A stretch of 64,000 nt of DNA from Lactiplantibacillus modestisalitolerans (lineage in GTDB: Bacteria; Bacillota; Bacilli; Lactobacillales; Lactobacillaceae), in assembly GCF_005405425.1 (NCBI RefSeq), contig NZ_BJEA01000008.1, positions 62,001-126,000 of the forward strand, given 5' to 3'. Below the pieces are notes generated by a model. The model did not search any database. It saw nothing but the letters and a program-made list of their open reading frames with translations, and was not told the origin of the DNA. The translations under genes and the position numbers were made by a program. The first letter of the stretch is position 1. The number at the start of each line of letters is the position of its first letter. This document shows, in pieces, positions 25,938-36,301 of this stretch.

Positions 25938-28340
25938 TCAATCCAGCCGGTCGTGCGGTACCTGCCAAATATCGTCGGCGTAGCGCGCCACCGCCAAGTC
26001 CGCGCCAAAGGCCCCGCTGGCGGCGATGTTGGCTAACGCCCGCCGCTGCCAAGCGGTCTGATCCTGGTAGTCCTGACTAATTTGGCGTTGTTGCGCCACG
26101 TAACTCGCGTAATCTGCCAACACGAAAAACTCGTCGTTATACCGGAGCAGTGAATCGTAAATCTCGCGACCCTCGGTAGAAATTCCTGGAATCGTACCGT
26201 CAACCAAACTATCCACGATTCGCTTCAGTTCGGGATTACCGCGGTAAAAATCGCGGGCGCGGTAGTCGCCACGCTGATAGTAGCGGTAAACTTCCGCCAC
26301 CGTCAGACCAAACGGGTACTCGTTTTTAGCACCGGCCGCTTGAATAATATCGACGTTGGCGCCGTCGTAGGTCGCGAGCGCTAGGGCGCCGTTAGCCATC
26401 AGCTTCATGTTGCTCGTTCCGGAGGCCTCCTTGGAGGCGGTTGAGATCTGTTCGCTGACGTCGGCCGCCGGAATAATGACTTCGGCCAATGAAACCCCGT
26501 AGTTCGGGATAAAAACGACCTTCAACCGCGACCCCACCACCGGATCGTGGTTAACTAAGTTTGCGACGGCGTTGATTAGTTTGATGATGGCCTTGGCGTA
26601 GTGGTAACTCGGTGCGGCCTTAGCGCCAAAGATGTGCACCCGCGGCACGAACGGCGCGGTGGGCTGATCCTTGATTTGAAAATACTCACGCAGAATCTCA
26701 AACACGTGCAGCAGCTGGCGCTTATAGGCGTGAAGCCGTTTAACCTGAACGTCGTAAATGGCGTCCGTCCGAATTTGCAGTCCCAAGCGCTGCGCCACTA
26801 ACGCCGCCAGCGCTTGCTTATTGGCCAGCTTGACTTGGCTTAATTCCGTTAGAAATCCCTGATCATACTGATAAGCAAGTAACGTTTTCAATAACCGCGG
26901 GTTGCGGCGCCACAAGTTGCCAATCCGCGCGTCGAGCGTCCGGGCCAGCGGCGGATTCGCCAGTTGAACCCATCGCCGCAGCGTGATGCCGTTCGTCTTA
27001 TTATTGAAGCGCTCCGGATAAACTTGGTAGAGACCGTGGAGCACGTCTTTTTTCAGCAACTCGGTGTGCAACGGCGCCACCCCGTTCACGCTGTGACTGC
27101 CAATCACCGCCAAGTAGGCCATCCGCACCTGGCCGTTACCAAGGGGCGCGGTCTGATCAACTAACGCCGCCCCGAAGACCGGGGTCTTTTGGGCGCGGTA
27201 CCGGCGGTCAATTTCGGCCACGATTTGATAAATCCGGGGTAGTAGGCCCTGAAATAACGCCACCGGCCACGTTTCCAACGCTTCTTGTAAAATCGTATGG
27301 TTGGTATAACTCATCACTTGACGGGTCAGCGCCCAAGCTAGGTCCCACGAGCAGTGGTGCTCGTCCATCAGCAGGCGCATCAGTTCCGGAATGACTAGCG
27401 TTGGGTGGGTATCGTTGATGTGGATCGCGACCTGCTTAGCAAAGGTCCGCATGCCGTGATGGTGGGCACAAAAGTGACGAACGATGCTTTGAACCCCAGC
27501 CGACGTGAAAAAGTACTCCTGACGCAAGCGTAGGGCTTGGCCGGCCGAATTAGAATCGTCCGGATAGAGGACCTTCGTGATGTCGTCGATTTGGTCGCGC
27601 TGCGCCTGCGAATAGTAGGTGTGGTCCGCATTCGGTGGCAATTCAGCTGACCATAAGCGCAAAGTATTCGTAACGCTGTTATGGTAACCAACGATACCGA
27701 CGTCGTACGGCACCGCCAGCACGTCATCGGTATCGCGGTACTGCGGCTTGAGCGTGCCATTTGCTTGCGGTTGGAGCCAAACGTGACCACCAAAGCGCAC
27801 GATGCAACTCTTATTTTCGCGCCGGGTTTCCCAGACGTTACCGTTGCGTAGCCAGTCGTCGGGCATTTCAACCTGGTAACCGTTTATAAATAACTGCTTA
27901 AACAGGCCGTAGCGGTAGCGAATCCCGTTTCCGTTACCCGCAATGTCCAGGCTAGCCATGGCGTCCAGGTAGCAAGCCGCCAGCCGGCCCAGCCCGCCGT
28001 TTCCTAAGGCCGGATCCGGTTCCGCCTGCCGGATCTGATCCAGGTCGAGTCCCAGCTCCTTTAACCCGTGGCGCACCGTCGTGACCAGGTTTAGGTTTAA
28101 TAAGTTGGCCATTAATAAGCGCCCGGGCAAAAATTCAATTGAAAAATAGTACACCTGTTTGCGGTGTTGCGTCTGGTAGGCGCGCGCCGTTTTGGCCCAG
28201 TTGGGGCCATCGTAGCGGCGCACCAAGTGTCCCAGCGCAATTAATTGGTCCAACGGTGACGTATCGTTGAGCGTCGTGGCATAGAGCGTTTTGATCTCCG
28301 CCAAAAAATCACGCTTAAATTGTGCACACGTAACTGTCAC
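25938..28340 (-). CDS. glgP: Glycogen/maltodextrin phosphorylase
   Basis: 800 residues. I choose the GTG at 28340 because GAGGAGG lies 6 nt upstream; the ATG at 28358 lies within glgA. A GT35 enzyme releasing alpha-glucose 1-phosphate from alpha-1,4-glucan. Signatures include the N-terminal YFSIEFLPGRLL, EPDPALGNGGLGRLAACYLDA, and the pyridoxal-phosphate site EASGTSNMKLMANGALALATYDGAN with the Schiff-base Lys in SNMK. Start and glgA stop are 1 nt apart, showing translational coupling. It gives the organism a way to draw on the polymer made by GlgA and GlgB. Confidence 0.95.
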   Translation of the reverse strand: MTVTCAQFKRDFLAEIKTLYATTLNDTSPLDQLIALGHLVRRYDGPNWAKTARAYQTQHRKQVYYFSIEFLPGRLLMANLLNLNLVTTVRHGLKELGLDLDQIRQAEPDPALGNGGLGRLAACYLDAMASLDIAGNGNGIRYRYGLFKQLFINGYQVEMPDDWLRNGNVWETRRENKSCIVRFGGHVWLQPQANGTLKPQYRDTDDVLAVPYDVGIVGYHNSVTNTLRLWSAELPPNADHTYYSQAQRDQIDDITKVLYPDDSNSAGQALRLRQEYFFTSAGVQSIVRHFCAHHHGMRTFAKQVAIHINDTHPTLVIPELMRLLMDEHHCSWDLAWALTRQVMSYTNHTILQEALETWPVALFQGLLPRIYQIVAEIDRRYRAQKTPVFGAALVDQTAPLGNGQVRMAYLAVIGSHSVNGVAPLHTELLKKDVLHGLYQVYPERFNNKTNGITLRRWVQLANPPLARTLDARIGNLWRRNPRLLKTLLAYQYDQGFLTELSQVKLANKQALAALVAQRLGLQIRTDAIYDVQVKRLHAYKRQLLHVFEILREYFQIKDQPTAPFVPRVHIFGAKAAPSYHYAKAIIKLINAVANLVNHDPVVGSRLKVVFIPNYGVSLAEVIIPAADVSEQISTASKEASGTSNMKLMANGALALATYDGANVDIIQAAGAKNEYPFGLTVAEVYRYYQRGDYRARDFYRGNPELKRIVDSLVDGTIPGISTEGREIYDSLLRYNDEFFVLADYASYVAQQRQISQDYQDQTAWQRRALANIAASGAFGADLAVARYADDIWQVPHDRLD

Positions 28341-28341
28341 G

Positions 28342-29790
28342 TTATTCCTCCTCACCATGCAGTAGCGTTTGATACAGCTGTCCGTACCGCGCAGCCGCGC
28401 GCTGCCAATCCATTTTCGTTGCCATGGCCTGCCGCTGCAGTCGTCGCCAAACGCGGGGGTGCCGTTGCACCAATTGCAAGGCCGTCGTCAGTTGACGTTG
28501 CAAAACGGCCGGGCGAAAGTCTTCAAAGCTAAAGCCAGTTCCGGCCCCGGTGTAGCGGTTATACGGCACCACGGTGTCGCGCAAGCCCCCGACCGCGTGC
28601 ACCAGCGGTAAGCAGCCGTAGCGCATCGCCATCAGCTGTGATAAACCGCAGGGTTCAAACGCGGACGGCATCAAGAACAAGTCGCTACCACCGTAAATCT
28701 GTTGCGCCAAGCGCTCATCAAACCGCAGCTTGACCGCCACCTTCGTCGGGTAGGCCAATTGATAAATTTGAAACGCGTGCTCCAAGGCCGGCGCGCCGGT
28801 CCCTAGCACCACCAATTGCACGTCGTGGGCCTTCAAAACTGGGTCGAGCGCATCCAGTAATAGCGACATTCCCTTTTGATCCGTTAAGCGCGATACGACC
28901 GCCATCACTGGCACTGACCGTACCGGCAAGCCAACGGTGCGTTGCAACGCCGCCCGATTTTGACGCCGCCGATCCAGCGTGGCTGCTGAATAGGGCACCG
29001 CCAAGGCCGGGTCATAGCTCGCGGTATCAATCCCGTTTAAAATTCCCCATAACCGCCCCCGTTTGGCGCGCAGGGTTGCATCCAGGCCTTCACCGTAGGC
29101 TGGCGTTTGAATTTCTTGGGCGTAAGCCGGAGAAACCGTTGTTAGCGCATCCGCGAAGTTGATCCCGGCCTTCAGAAAACTGACCAAGCCCCCATCCGCG
29201 ATTCCCTGCTCATTAAACGTCTGAATCCCAATTCGGAACAGGCTGTCCAAAATCACCGGGTCAAAGCGCCCCTGAAACTGCAAATTATGAATCGTCAACA
29301 CCGTTCGGATCCGCTGGTAAGCCTCGATCCAGTAATACTTTTCACTCAGGAGCACCGGGATAAAGGCGGTGTGCCAGTCGTTGAGGTGCAAAATATCGGG
29401 GACGTCATGAATCCGCTCCAACATTTCACAAATCGCCATCTGGAAAAACGCGTAGCGCTCCCCGTCGTCCCAGTAACCGTACAGGTTGGGCCGACCAAAG
29501 TAGTCGAGGTTGTCAATCAGATAGTACCGAATCCCGGCCAACGTGAGCGTTTTGACCCCGCAGTAGGCGCGCTTGACCCCCACTTGAACGGTGAAATGGG
29601 TTAAATCGCGTAACTGGGATTGGTACTGCGCGGGAAACCGTTGCTGATAAAACGGCACGACCACCCGGACCGTCAACCCCTGCGCGTGTAAGGCCCGCGG
29701 TAACGCTAAACTCACGTCCCCGAGACCCCCAGTCTTATAAAACGGGGCCGCCTCCGCGGTCGCAAAGAGAACCTTCGTTTGCTTAGTCAC
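28342..29790 (-). CDS. glgA: Glycogen synthase (ADP-glucose, GT5)
   Basis: 482 residues, the normal size. It extends alpha-1,4-glucan from ADP-glucose. The N-terminal VLFATAEAAPFYKTGGLGDV contains the KTGGL substrate-binding motif; HNLQFQG and the C-terminal SAFEPCGLSQLMAMRYGCLPLVHAVGGLRDTV carry the second nucleotide-binding site with the catalytic Glu. The start overlaps the glgD stop by 8 nt. It acts with GlgC/GlgD (ADP-glucose supply) and GlgB (branching). Confidence 0.96.
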   Translation of the reverse strand: MTKQTKVLFATAEAAPFYKTGGLGDVSLALPRALHAQGLTVRVVVPFYQQRFPAQYQSQLRDLTHFTVQVGVKRAYCGVKTLTLAGIRYYLIDNLDYFGRPNLYGYWDDGERYAFFQMAICEMLERIHDVPDILHLNDWHTAFIPVLLSEKYYWIEAYQRIRTVLTIHNLQFQGRFDPVILDSLFRIGIQTFNEQGIADGGLVSFLKAGINFADALTTVSPAYAQEIQTPAYGEGLDATLRAKRGRLWGILNGIDTASYDPALAVPYSAATLDRRRQNRAALQRTVGLPVRSVPVMAVVSRLTDQKGMSLLLDALDPVLKAHDVQLVVLGTGAPALEHAFQIYQLAYPTKVAVKLRFDERLAQQIYGGSDLFLMPSAFEPCGLSQLMAMRYGCLPLVHAVGGLRDTVVPYNRYTGAGTGFSFEDFRPAVLQRQLTTALQLVQRHPRVWRRLQRQAMATKMDWQRAAARYGQLYQTLLHGEEE

Positions 29791-30952
29791 GGCTCATCAC
29801 CTCAGTCTGCTGAAAGACTTGCTGGCCCTTTTGAATAACTAGCGGTTGCTTAGGCGTGCCCTTCAAAATAAGGTTCGGGCCGATCACCGCGTCCTTGTCG
29901 ACAATCACGTTGGTCAGCTGACTACCAGCACCGACGCGACTGCCCGCCATAATCACGGCGTTGGTCACGACCGCCCCGGCGGCCACGCTAACATTGCGAG
30001 CCAAAACGGAGTGGCGCACCTGCCCGGCAATCGTGCCGCCGGGACCGCACAGGCAGTTGTGGCACCGCGCCCCGTCCGCAAAGTAGGTCGGAATTTCGTT
30101 GTGGGTCTTCGTGTAGATTCGGCGCGAGCTTTCGAACAGGGCCCGAAAATTGGCATCATCCAGTAGCGCGAGGTTCGCGGCAAAGTAACTGTGCAGGTCG
30201 TGAATGTTGGCCTGAAAGCCGGTGTATTCAAAGGCGTTCGTTTGATTTTGGGCGACGGCTTGGCGCATCAATTGTTCCAAATTAACGAGGTCGCCCCGTT
30301 GATTGGCCGCCTGCAGCAAATCAATCAGGTCAACGGTACTCAGTAGGTAGACCGCCATGCTCTTAGCGACCGCTTCGGTCGGTTGCCACTGAACCTGCTT
30401 GAGTGGAACGACGGCGGTTGCTAACCCGGTCGCCGTCAGGCTTAAAACCGTATTAGGCGCAACCAGCTGGTCCGGCGCGATCCGTTTATAAACGGCGGTT
30501 ATCGCACTATCGCGTTCCTGGTGGTACCGCAGTAACGCCTTCAAATCAATATTACCGACGTTGCGGGTACTCATCACCACGGTGTACTCGCTATGACTGC
30601 GTTTTAAGAAGACGATTGAATCATCGTAGTAGTGGTGGATCAGCGCCAACTTTTTTTCCGGCGCGATCAACTTTAAATCGTTATAAGGCGAAAGGAAAAG
30701 CCCACCCTGAATCGTGTTCAGGTTCCAGTCATGACCGCTGCGCAGATGGTCTGCAACCGAGCGGCCCGACCGGGGGAGCGTTACGAGGACGTTTTTAATC
30801 CCGGCATTCACGATACTGGACAACCGAAAATCAATTAGTCGGTACCGGCCGCCAAACGGCAACATGCCCACCGGCCGCGCCGCCGTTAAGGGCGCTAACG
30901 CCGCCGCGGGTTCCAATAAATTAATGATGGCACTCACACTTGCTGGTCTCAT
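29783..30952 (-). CDS. glgD: Glucose-1-phosphate adenylyltransferase subunit GlgD
   Basis: 389 residues. It is homologous to GlgC over its length ([24 protein letters not shown]-terminal left-handed beta-helix with repeated hexapeptides such as [19 protein letters not shown]). The nucleotide-binding loop GGxGTRL is missing: the N-terminus reads [21 protein letters not shown]. GlgD is known to form a mixed tetramer with GlgC in Firmicutes and raise its activity rather than catalyse. ATGA overlap with glgC joins the two translations. Confidence 0.93.
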   Translation of the reverse strand: MRPASVSAIINLLEPAAALAPLTAARPVGMLPFGGRYRLIDFRLSSIVNAGIKNVLVTLPRSGRSVADHLRSGHDWNLNTIQGGLFLSPYNDLKLIAPEKKLALIHHYYDDSIVFLKRSHSEYTVVMSTRNVGNIDLKALLRYHQERDSAITAVYKRIAPDQLVAPNTVLSLTATGLATAVVPLKQVQWQPTEAVAKSMAVYLLSTVDLIDLLQAANQRGDLVNLEQLMRQAVAQNQTNAFEYTGFQANIHDLHSYFAANLALLDDANFRALFESSRRIYTKTHNEIPTYFADGARCHNCLCGPGGTIAGQVRHSVLARNVSVAAGAVVTNAVIMAGSRVGAGSQLTNVIVDKDAVIGPNLILKGTPKQPLVIQKGQQVFQQTEVMSRD

Positions 30953-32088
30953 ACTTGCATCCCCCCGATAACTTCGTGATAACCGACAACGGCCACCTGC
31001 TGGCGCGTTCCTTGGACAACGGCGCCGTCACCCACGACCGCGTCCTCACCAATCAGGGCGTGATCGACCAGCGCCCCTTCGCCAATCGTCGCGCCGGGCA
31101 TCACCATGCTGTCCATAATGCGACTACCGGCCCCAACGATTACCTGCTGGGACAAAATCGAGTGGTCAACGCGCCCGGCAACGTAACAACTATCCACGAC
31201 CATCGCGTGGTTCACCTGACTCGTCGCGGTCAAGCGCATCGGCGGTAACACCGCCGCCTTGGAGTAGATCCGCCAGTTGCGATCACCAATGTTTAACGCA
31301 TTATCCGGTTCCAGAAACTCCATGTTAGCTTGCCAGAGACTCTGAATCGTCCCAACGTCGCGCCAGTAACCCCGAAACGCGTACGCGTAAACGGCTTCAT
31401 TATGTGAGAGGTAAAACGGGATGACGTCCTTACCAAAGTCTTCCAGCGATTTGTCACTCGCAAAGCTTTGAATTAGGTAGCGCCGTAACGTCGGCCAGTC
31501 AAAAATGTAAATCCCCATCGAGGCCTTATCGCTCTGCGGGTGTTGCGGTTTTTCTTCAAAGTCGATAATTCGTTCGGTCGCATCGGTATTCATCATGCCA
31601 AAGCGCCGGGCCTCCTTTTCAGTGACGTGAATCACCCCCACCGTTAACGACGCCTGCTTAGCTTGGTGGTAACGTAACATGGCCCGGTAATCCATTTTGT
31701 AGATGTGATCACCGGAGAGGACCAGTAAGTACTGTGGGTGTTGCTGATCGATGTATTCAATGTTTTGGTAAATGGCGTGGGCGGTCCCTTCAAAAAACTT
31801 ATTGCCCTCACTCGAGGAAAACGGCTGTAAGACGGTCACCCCACCATTTAGGCCGTTCAAACCCCAGCTAGCGCCGTCACCAATGTGGGCGTTCAGTTCC
31901 AACGGCTGGTACTGGGTAATCACCCCGACCGTCTCAACGTCCGAATTCGCACAGTTGCTCAACGTAAAATCAATGATCCGGTAACGCCCACCAAACGGCA
32001 CCGCCGGCTTGGCGGTCCCCTTCGTGAGTTTTCCGAGCCGGGTCCCTTGGCCCCCGGCTAGAATAATCCCTAACATCTTTTCACACAT
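30949..32088 (-). CDS. glgC: Glucose-1-phosphate adenylyltransferase, catalytic subunit GlgC
   Basis: 379 residues from the ATG at 32088, 5 nt behind GGGGGAG; the frame is open to 32121. It makes ADP-glucose from ATP and glucose 1-phosphate, the committed step of glycogen synthesis. The loop [28 protein letters not shown] is complete, [10 protein letters not shown] holds the metal-binding Asp, and IIDFEEKP is the sugar-phosphate site. A C-terminal beta-helix follows. It overlaps the end of glgB by 8 nt. Confidence 0.96.
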   Translation of the reverse strand: MCEKMLGIILAGGQGTRLGKLTKGTAKPAVPFGGRYRIIDFTLSNCANSDVETVGVITQYQPLELNAHIGDGASWGLNGLNGGVTVLQPFSSSEGNKFFEGTAHAIYQNIEYIDQQHPQYLLVLSGDHIYKMDYRAMLRYHQAKQASLTVGVIHVTEKEARRFGMMNTDATERIIDFEEKPQHPQSDKASMGIYIFDWPTLRRYLIQSFASDKSLEDFGKDVIPFYLSHNEAVYAYAFRGYWRDVGTIQSLWQANMEFLEPDNALNIGDRNWRIYSKAAVLPPMRLTATSQVNHAMVVDSCYVAGRVDHSILSQQVIVGAGSRIMDSMVMPGATIGEGALVDHALIGEDAVVGDGAVVQGTRQQVAVVGYHEVIGGMQV

Positions 32089-33985
32089 GTGTACTCCCCC
32101 TTGAAACCTTTGTTGGTGCAATCAGTAGCGCCCCCATTGCCGGCAATGTACAGGTTAAACTAGCCGGCTGGCCGCGGTACGGTTGGGCCGTTGCCGTAAA
32201 CGTTTGCTCCAAACGGGTCCACGTGCCCCCAAACGCCTGCGCTTCCGTATTCAATAATAGGTGGTACGTCCCGCAATACGGGACGCCAATGCGGTACTGC
32301 CGGTGTTCCACCGGCGCAAAATTAAAGGTGGCAACGACGAAGTCATGCGGCCGCTTCGCCTGCCGAATGAAACTCATCGTGACGCTCTGCGGATCATCGG
32401 TATGGGTAAACCGCAAGCCCGCGTCAACTTGGTCTTGTTCCCATAACGGGCGCTGCTGGTGATACAGCTGATTTAGCGCCGCCGTAAAGCGCTGCATCGC
32501 GTGGTTTAAATGGTCATCTAAATCAACCCACTCTAACTGGCTCCAATCGCGCCATTCCAAGTACTGACCCCACTCAGCACCCATAAAATTAAGCTTCTTG
32601 CCCGGAAAGGCCAGCATGTACGTCAGTAGCGTCCGCAAATTAGCAAACTGGTTATACCGGTCGCCGGGCATTTTGTGCATGAGTGAGCGTTTGCCGTGCA
32701 CGACCTCATCATGCGAAAACGGGAGGATAAAGTGCTCATCGTACATATAAACGAACGCAAACGTCAGTAATTGAAAGTGGTCCGCCCGGTACAACGGATC
32801 GAGCTTGAAAAAGTTGAGCGTATCGTGCATCCACCCCATGTTCCATTTAAAATCAAAGCCCAAACCGCCATCCTGTAAGGCGCCGGTGACCTGCGGGTAG
32901 GCCGACGACTCTTCGGCAATCATCGCAACGTCCGGATGGCGGGCGGCCACGACCCCGTTCAACTTTTTCAGAAAAGCGATACCTTCCACGTTGCGGTCGT
33001 CACCGTACTGGTTAAGGCGGTGTTCCTGACCAGCGTCGTAGTTGATGTAGAGGAGGTTCGAAACCGCGTCCACTCGTAAACCATCAAGGTGGCATTCTTC
33101 GAGCCAAAAGAGCGCACTTGAAATGAGAAAGCTCTGGACCTGGGCCTTGCCTAGATCGAAGTTCCACGCACCCCAGCGATGATTGTCCGCACGACCGCGG
33201 TCCGCATATTCAAAAGTTGGCGTCCCGTCATACTGGTAGAGTGCGTCGTAGTTACGGATGAAGTGGCCCGGCACCCAGTCAACGAAGACGCCGAGGTTCG
33301 CCTGGTGGCACGCGTCGACGAAGTGTAGGAAGGCGTCCCGGTCCCCAAAGCGACTGGTCGGTGCGAAGTAGCCAAACTGTTGATAGCCCCACGACCGATC
33401 CAGTAAGTGTTCCATCACCGGCATTAGTTCGATATGGGTGTACCCCAGCCGTTTAACGTACGGAATCAAACTCGCCGTCAGTTCCGTGTACGTGTAGTAA
33501 CTGCCGTCCGGATGACGGCGCCACGACCCGAGGTGCACCTCGTAGATATTGAGTGGCCGCCGTTCCAGGTGCGTGCGTTTGCGGCGCGCTAACCACAGAC
33601 TATCGTGCCAGTGCATCCGGCTGGGCGGACAAACCACCGCCGCATCGCCCGGTTTGGCTTCAAATTGCCGTGCAAACGGATCAATTTTCAACTGGCTCTG
33701 ACCGTCGGGGGCGGTTACGCGAAATTTATATAATTGCCCGGGAAATATTTTGCTTAATTGCCCCTGCCAAATCCCAGTCGTTCCCAGTTCCCGGAGCGCC
33801 GTTGGTTGCCAGTGGTTAAAATCGCCAACCACCGCAACCGCGAGCGCGTGCGGTGCCCAAACGCGAAAGTCCGCCGTTTGGTTCGAATGCCAGTGACAGC
33901 CCAAAAAATTCTGACTCTGAAAGCCCCGGCCGGTATTAAATAAGTAACTTGGCGTTTGTGAATCTACTACCATCGTCAAAGTCAT
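32081..33985 (-). CDS. glgB: 1,4-alpha-glucan branching enzyme
   Basis: 634 residues; ATG at 33985 shortly after GGGGATG (a GTG at 33988 is possible). CBM48 at about residues 30-120 ([21 protein letters not shown]) and a GH13 barrel with [20 protein letters not shown] (nucleophile Asp), [10 protein letters not shown] (acid Glu) and [12 protein letters not shown]. It cuts an alpha-1,4 chain and rejoins it by an alpha-1,6 bond. It is the first gene of the glycogen operon glgB-C-D-A-P-amylase, all linked by overlaps or short gaps. Confidence 0.96.
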   Translation of the reverse strand: MTLTMVVDSQTPSYLFNTGRGFQSQNFLGCHWHSNQTADFRVWAPHALAVAVVGDFNHWQPTALRELGTTGIWQGQLSKIFPGQLYKFRVTAPDGQSQLKIDPFARQFEAKPGDAAVVCPPSRMHWHDSLWLARRKRTHLERRPLNIYEVHLGSWRRHPDGSYYTYTELTASLIPYVKRLGYTHIELMPVMEHLLDRSWGYQQFGYFAPTSRFGDRDAFLHFVDACHQANLGVFVDWVPGHFIRNYDALYQYDGTPTFEYADRGRADNHRWGAWNFDLGKAQVQSFLISSALFWLEECHLDGLRVDAVSNLLYINYDAGQEHRLNQYGDDRNVEGIAFLKKLNGVVAARHPDVAMIAEESSAYPQVTGALQDGGLGFDFKWNMGWMHDTLNFFKLDPLYRADHFQLLTFAFVYMYDEHFILPFSHDEVVHGKRSLMHKMPGDRYNQFANLRTLLTYMLAFPGKKLNFMGAEWGQYLEWRDWSQLEWVDLDDHLNHAMQRFTAALNQLYHQQRPLWEQDQVDAGLRFTHTDDPQSVTMSFIRQAKRPHDFVVATFNFAPVEHRQYRIGVPYCGTYHLLLNTEAQAFGGTWTRLEQTFTATAQPYRGQPASLTCTLPAMGALLIAPTKVSRGSTHV

Positions 33986-34032
33986 CACATCCCCACATGC
34001 TTGTTCAGTATTGTTCTAGTGAAATTATCATT

Positions 34033-34060
34033 ATTATAAAAAGGGTGACCGGGGTTGACT
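34033..34060 (-). promoter_or_regulatory. Probable promoter of the glycogen operon
   Basis: On the minus strand a consensus -10 TATAAT (34033-34038) lies about 50 nt before glgB. The -35 is poor (AGTCAA, 17 nt away), which suggests an activator or other control. Confidence 0.45.
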
Positions 34061-34068
34061 ATCCTTAA

Positions 34069-34086
34069 TTAGGTTGCCTTACCTAA
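34069..34086. promoter_or_regulatory. Inverted repeat upstream of the glg promoter
   Basis: TTAGGT-N6-ACCTAA, a perfect 6-bp inverted repeat about 10 nt upstream of the putative -35. It is a candidate operator or activator site. A further cre-like sequence is at 34193-34206 (two mismatches to the degenerate consensus). Confidence 0.35.
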
Positions 34087-34216
34087 CAAGTGCAATGGCT
34101 TGCCAGGCTTACGGCCGCACGCGTTTTCATCATTTTCTCATTGTAAATCGTTAGTCAATTTTCATGACAATTTTCACGTGCACAGCTTGATTTAACAACG
34201 TTTGCAGGCAAAAGAA

Positions 34217-34256
34217 AAACTCACCTGAAAAAAGCGGCCTTTTTTCGGGTGAGTTT
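34217..34256 (-). terminator. Terminator after oppA
   Basis: AAACTCACC...TTTTTTC / GAAAAAA...GGTGAGTTT forms a long hairpin. On the minus strand TTTCTTTT follows. It lies beyond the family 1 repeat, so the repeat is probably transcribed with oppA. Confidence 0.75.
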
Positions 34257-34277
34257 ATTCGGTGAGTTTTATTTTGG

Positions 34278-34400
34278 AGAGTGTGAGGGCCGACGGGTTG
34301 GTATTGAGCATTGCCTAGCTAAGGCGTTATCGCCTGGGCTTGGCGATGGCGACTTAGCGTAGCAAGCGCAGATACCAGGCGGCCCGAACACGTTTCGACT
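34278..34400 (-). repeat. Family 1 structured repeat, block 2 (one unit)
   Basis: One complete 123-bp unit. Outer arms GCTAAGGCG (34318-34326) and CGACTTAGC (34350-34358) pair with one mismatch. Inner arms ATCGCC (34329-34334) and GGCGAT (34342-34347) pair perfectly. The ends are AGAGTGTGAG and ACACGTTTCGACT. Confidence 0.85.
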
Positions 34401-34446
34401 ACCTTGCAGGAAAACAGCAAATTGAGCATTAGCCTAACCCCCAACA

Positions 34447-36072
34447 TCACTTCCAGTAAGCATAGCGGTACAACGCATCCCGGAGCAACGTAAAGTGAAC
34501 GCCACCGACCTTATCGCTAATCAGGTGCGCGGCGGCCGTTTGATAGACCGGCGTTACCCCCTGCTTAGCAGCGACCATTTTTGCGGCTTGCTGCATCGTC
34601 GCGTAGCGGTCCTTCGTGGACTGCTGGTCAGCCGTGATCGTCTTGATTAGTGCTTCGTAATCGGCATCTTCAAACTTCCCGAAATCGACCGAGTTGGTGA
34701 TGGAGGCCTTATTCAAGAAATCGATGGGGTCTTGGAAGTCGCTGGACCATGACAGGGTCGCCAGGTCAAAATTGCCCTTACTCAAAGTCGAAATTTCGTT
34801 CGAGAGTGGCACCGACTTGATGCTGACGGTTACACCGTCCAGGTGCTTTTGAATCGCGGCTTGAATAAATTCAGCGACCGACTTGTTAACGTCGTTATCG
34901 TTCGTCAGCAGTTGAATCTTCAAGTTCTTCTGGCCCAAGCTTTCCTGGGCACGTTGCCAGTATTGCTTGGCCTTCTGCGGGTCGTACGGGTACAAGTTGC
35001 CGGTATCCTGATTAAAATCGGCCCCGGTCTGCGGATTTTTGGCGTTACCAGTTGGGACTAGCGACTTGGCCGCCACGGAGCCGTCCTTCAACACGTTCTT
35101 AACCAACGACTGCCGGTTTAAAGCGTAACTAACCGCTTGCCGTAAGGCGGTGTTTTGTAAAGCGGAATTCTTCTGGTTCCAAAGTAAAAAGTACAACTGG
35201 TTGAGCTTGGTAATTTTTAATTGATCTTTAAGCGCACCCTGTTTAGCGTTCGCCACCTGAGTACCCGTAATTTGGGTAACCTGCACGGCGTTACTTTCAA
35301 ACAGGTTTTGGGCGGTGGAATTCGTTTTCACCGTTTGCACCTTCACGTTCTTGATGCGCACGCCCTTGCTGGCATAGTAGTGCGGATTCTTCACGTACTT
35401 CCACGTATCATTCGTCCCATCCCAGCCTTTAAGTTGGTAAGGGCCGTTTGAGAGCGTCTTCGCGGCACTGGTCCCGTATTGGTTTCCATACTTCTCGGTA
35501 AACTGCTTATTCAACGGATAAATTTCCGTGGCTAGCCGGTAATTGAAGTAGGGCACCTTTCGTTCCAGTGTCAGCTGCAATTTATATTTACCCAGGGCCT
35601 TAGCCCCCAGCGTTTGTACGGCTTTTTTCCCGTCGGTAATGGCACTGGCATTTTGAATTTCAGCCACGTGGCCGACTTCTTGCGACTTCGTTTGCGGATC
35701 GACCTGCCGCCGAAGCGAGTACACGAAGTCCGCCGCCGTCACCTTCTTGCCGTTGGCCCACTTCGCGTCGTGCCGTAAATTAAAGGTGTACGTCTTTCCA
35801 CCATTGGTTGGCTGCACGACTTTTTTGGCAATCGCCGGCACGACCTTCCCCTTCTGATTAGTCGTGTACAAGCCTTCCATAAACTGCGCGATGGCCGCCT
35901 GACTGGCAATGTCGTCGGCCTTATTGGGGTCGGCGGTCGCCATTGACTGGGTTGCGGTCACCGTTAACGTTTTGTTGGCATTACTTTGGGCTTGCGACTG
36001 CTTGCCGCACCCCGCTAATATTAGGCCGAGCGCCAAGACGCCCGTCCCCCCGATCCATTTTTTTAGTTGCAT
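34447..36072 (-). CDS. oppA: Peptide ABC transporter substrate-binding lipoprotein (OppA/MppA type)
   Basis: 541 residues; lipobox LAGC with Cys22. The family signature is seen early (TADPNKADDIASQAAIAQFMEGLYTTNQKGKVVPAIAKK) and again in TYTFNLRHDAKWANGKKVTAADFVYSLRR, which is the SBP_bac_5 pattern. It captures oligopeptides outside the membrane for an Opp permease. No permease or ATPase gene is adjacent, so it must serve a transporter encoded elsewhere. The upstream methionine T-box (36302-36556) means its transcription rises when charged tRNA-Met is low, suggesting it feeds on methionine-containing peptides. A 35-codon ORF lies between the T-box and this gene. Confidence 0.9.
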   Translation of the reverse strand: MQLKKWIGGTGVLALGLILAGCGKQSQAQSNANKTLTVTATQSMATADPNKADDIASQAAIAQFMEGLYTTNQKGKVVPAIAKKVVQPTNGGKTYTFNLRHDAKWANGKKVTAADFVYSLRRQVDPQTKSQEVGHVAEIQNASAITDGKKAVQTLGAKALGKYKLQLTLERKVPYFNYRLATEIYPLNKQFTEKYGNQYGTSAAKTLSNGPYQLKGWDGTNDTWKYVKNPHYYASKGVRIKNVKVQTVKTNSTAQNLFESNAVQVTQITGTQVANAKQGALKDQLKITKLNQLYFLLWNQKNSALQNTALRQAVSYALNRQSLVKNVLKDGSVAAKSLVPTGNAKNPQTGADFNQDTGNLYPYDPQKAKQYWQRAQESLGQKNLKIQLLTNDNDVNKSVAEFIQAAIQKHLDGVTVSIKSVPLSNEISTLSKGNFDLATLSWSSDFQDPIDFLNKASITNSVDFGKFEDADYEALIKTITADQQSTKDRYATMQQAAKMVAAKQGVTPVYQTAAAHLISDKVGGVHFTLLRDALYRYAYWK

Positions 36073-36098
36073 TGAACAACACCATCCCTAGTTAAAAA

Positions 36099-36206
36099 TT
36101 AATGCGTTTCTCCTACGAAGCCGTAACAGCAACACATTTTTGGGAGTCCACCATTGTGAGTCGTTGCGTGCATTAAAGCATTTGTACCAAATCGTTGCGT
36201 TGTCAT
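36099..36206 (-). CDS. Small ORF, 35 residues with Cys-Cys-Cys, between Met T-box and oppA
   Basis: ATG at 36206 is 8 nt behind AGGGAGG, a stronger site than most real genes here have. The product starts MTTQRFGTNALMHATTHNGG and ends MCCCYGFVGETH. The stop is 26 nt before the oppA start. I know no family for it. The codons TGT-TGC-TGT near the end could make it a cysteine-sensing leader peptide, or it could be a small metal-binding or signalling peptide. It would be transcribed only when the T-box is in the read-through state. No terminator hairpin lies between its stop and oppA, so any control would be by translational coupling. Confidence 0.55.
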   Translation of the reverse strand: MTTQRFGTNALMHATTHNGGLPKMCCCYGFVGETH

Positions 36207-36301
36207 TGTTACCAACCTCCCTAATTTTTAACTAGCAATTTTAACCCGGATCATTGTCATCAGCTGAGCTACTGCGTGGGGTGAAATCGCGTTTCAAGCG
36301 G

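Noticed and set aside
34173-34188. CACGTG-centred sequence as a third parS
   Set aside because: Only the left half fits; the right half (CACAG) mismatches the AAACA arm.
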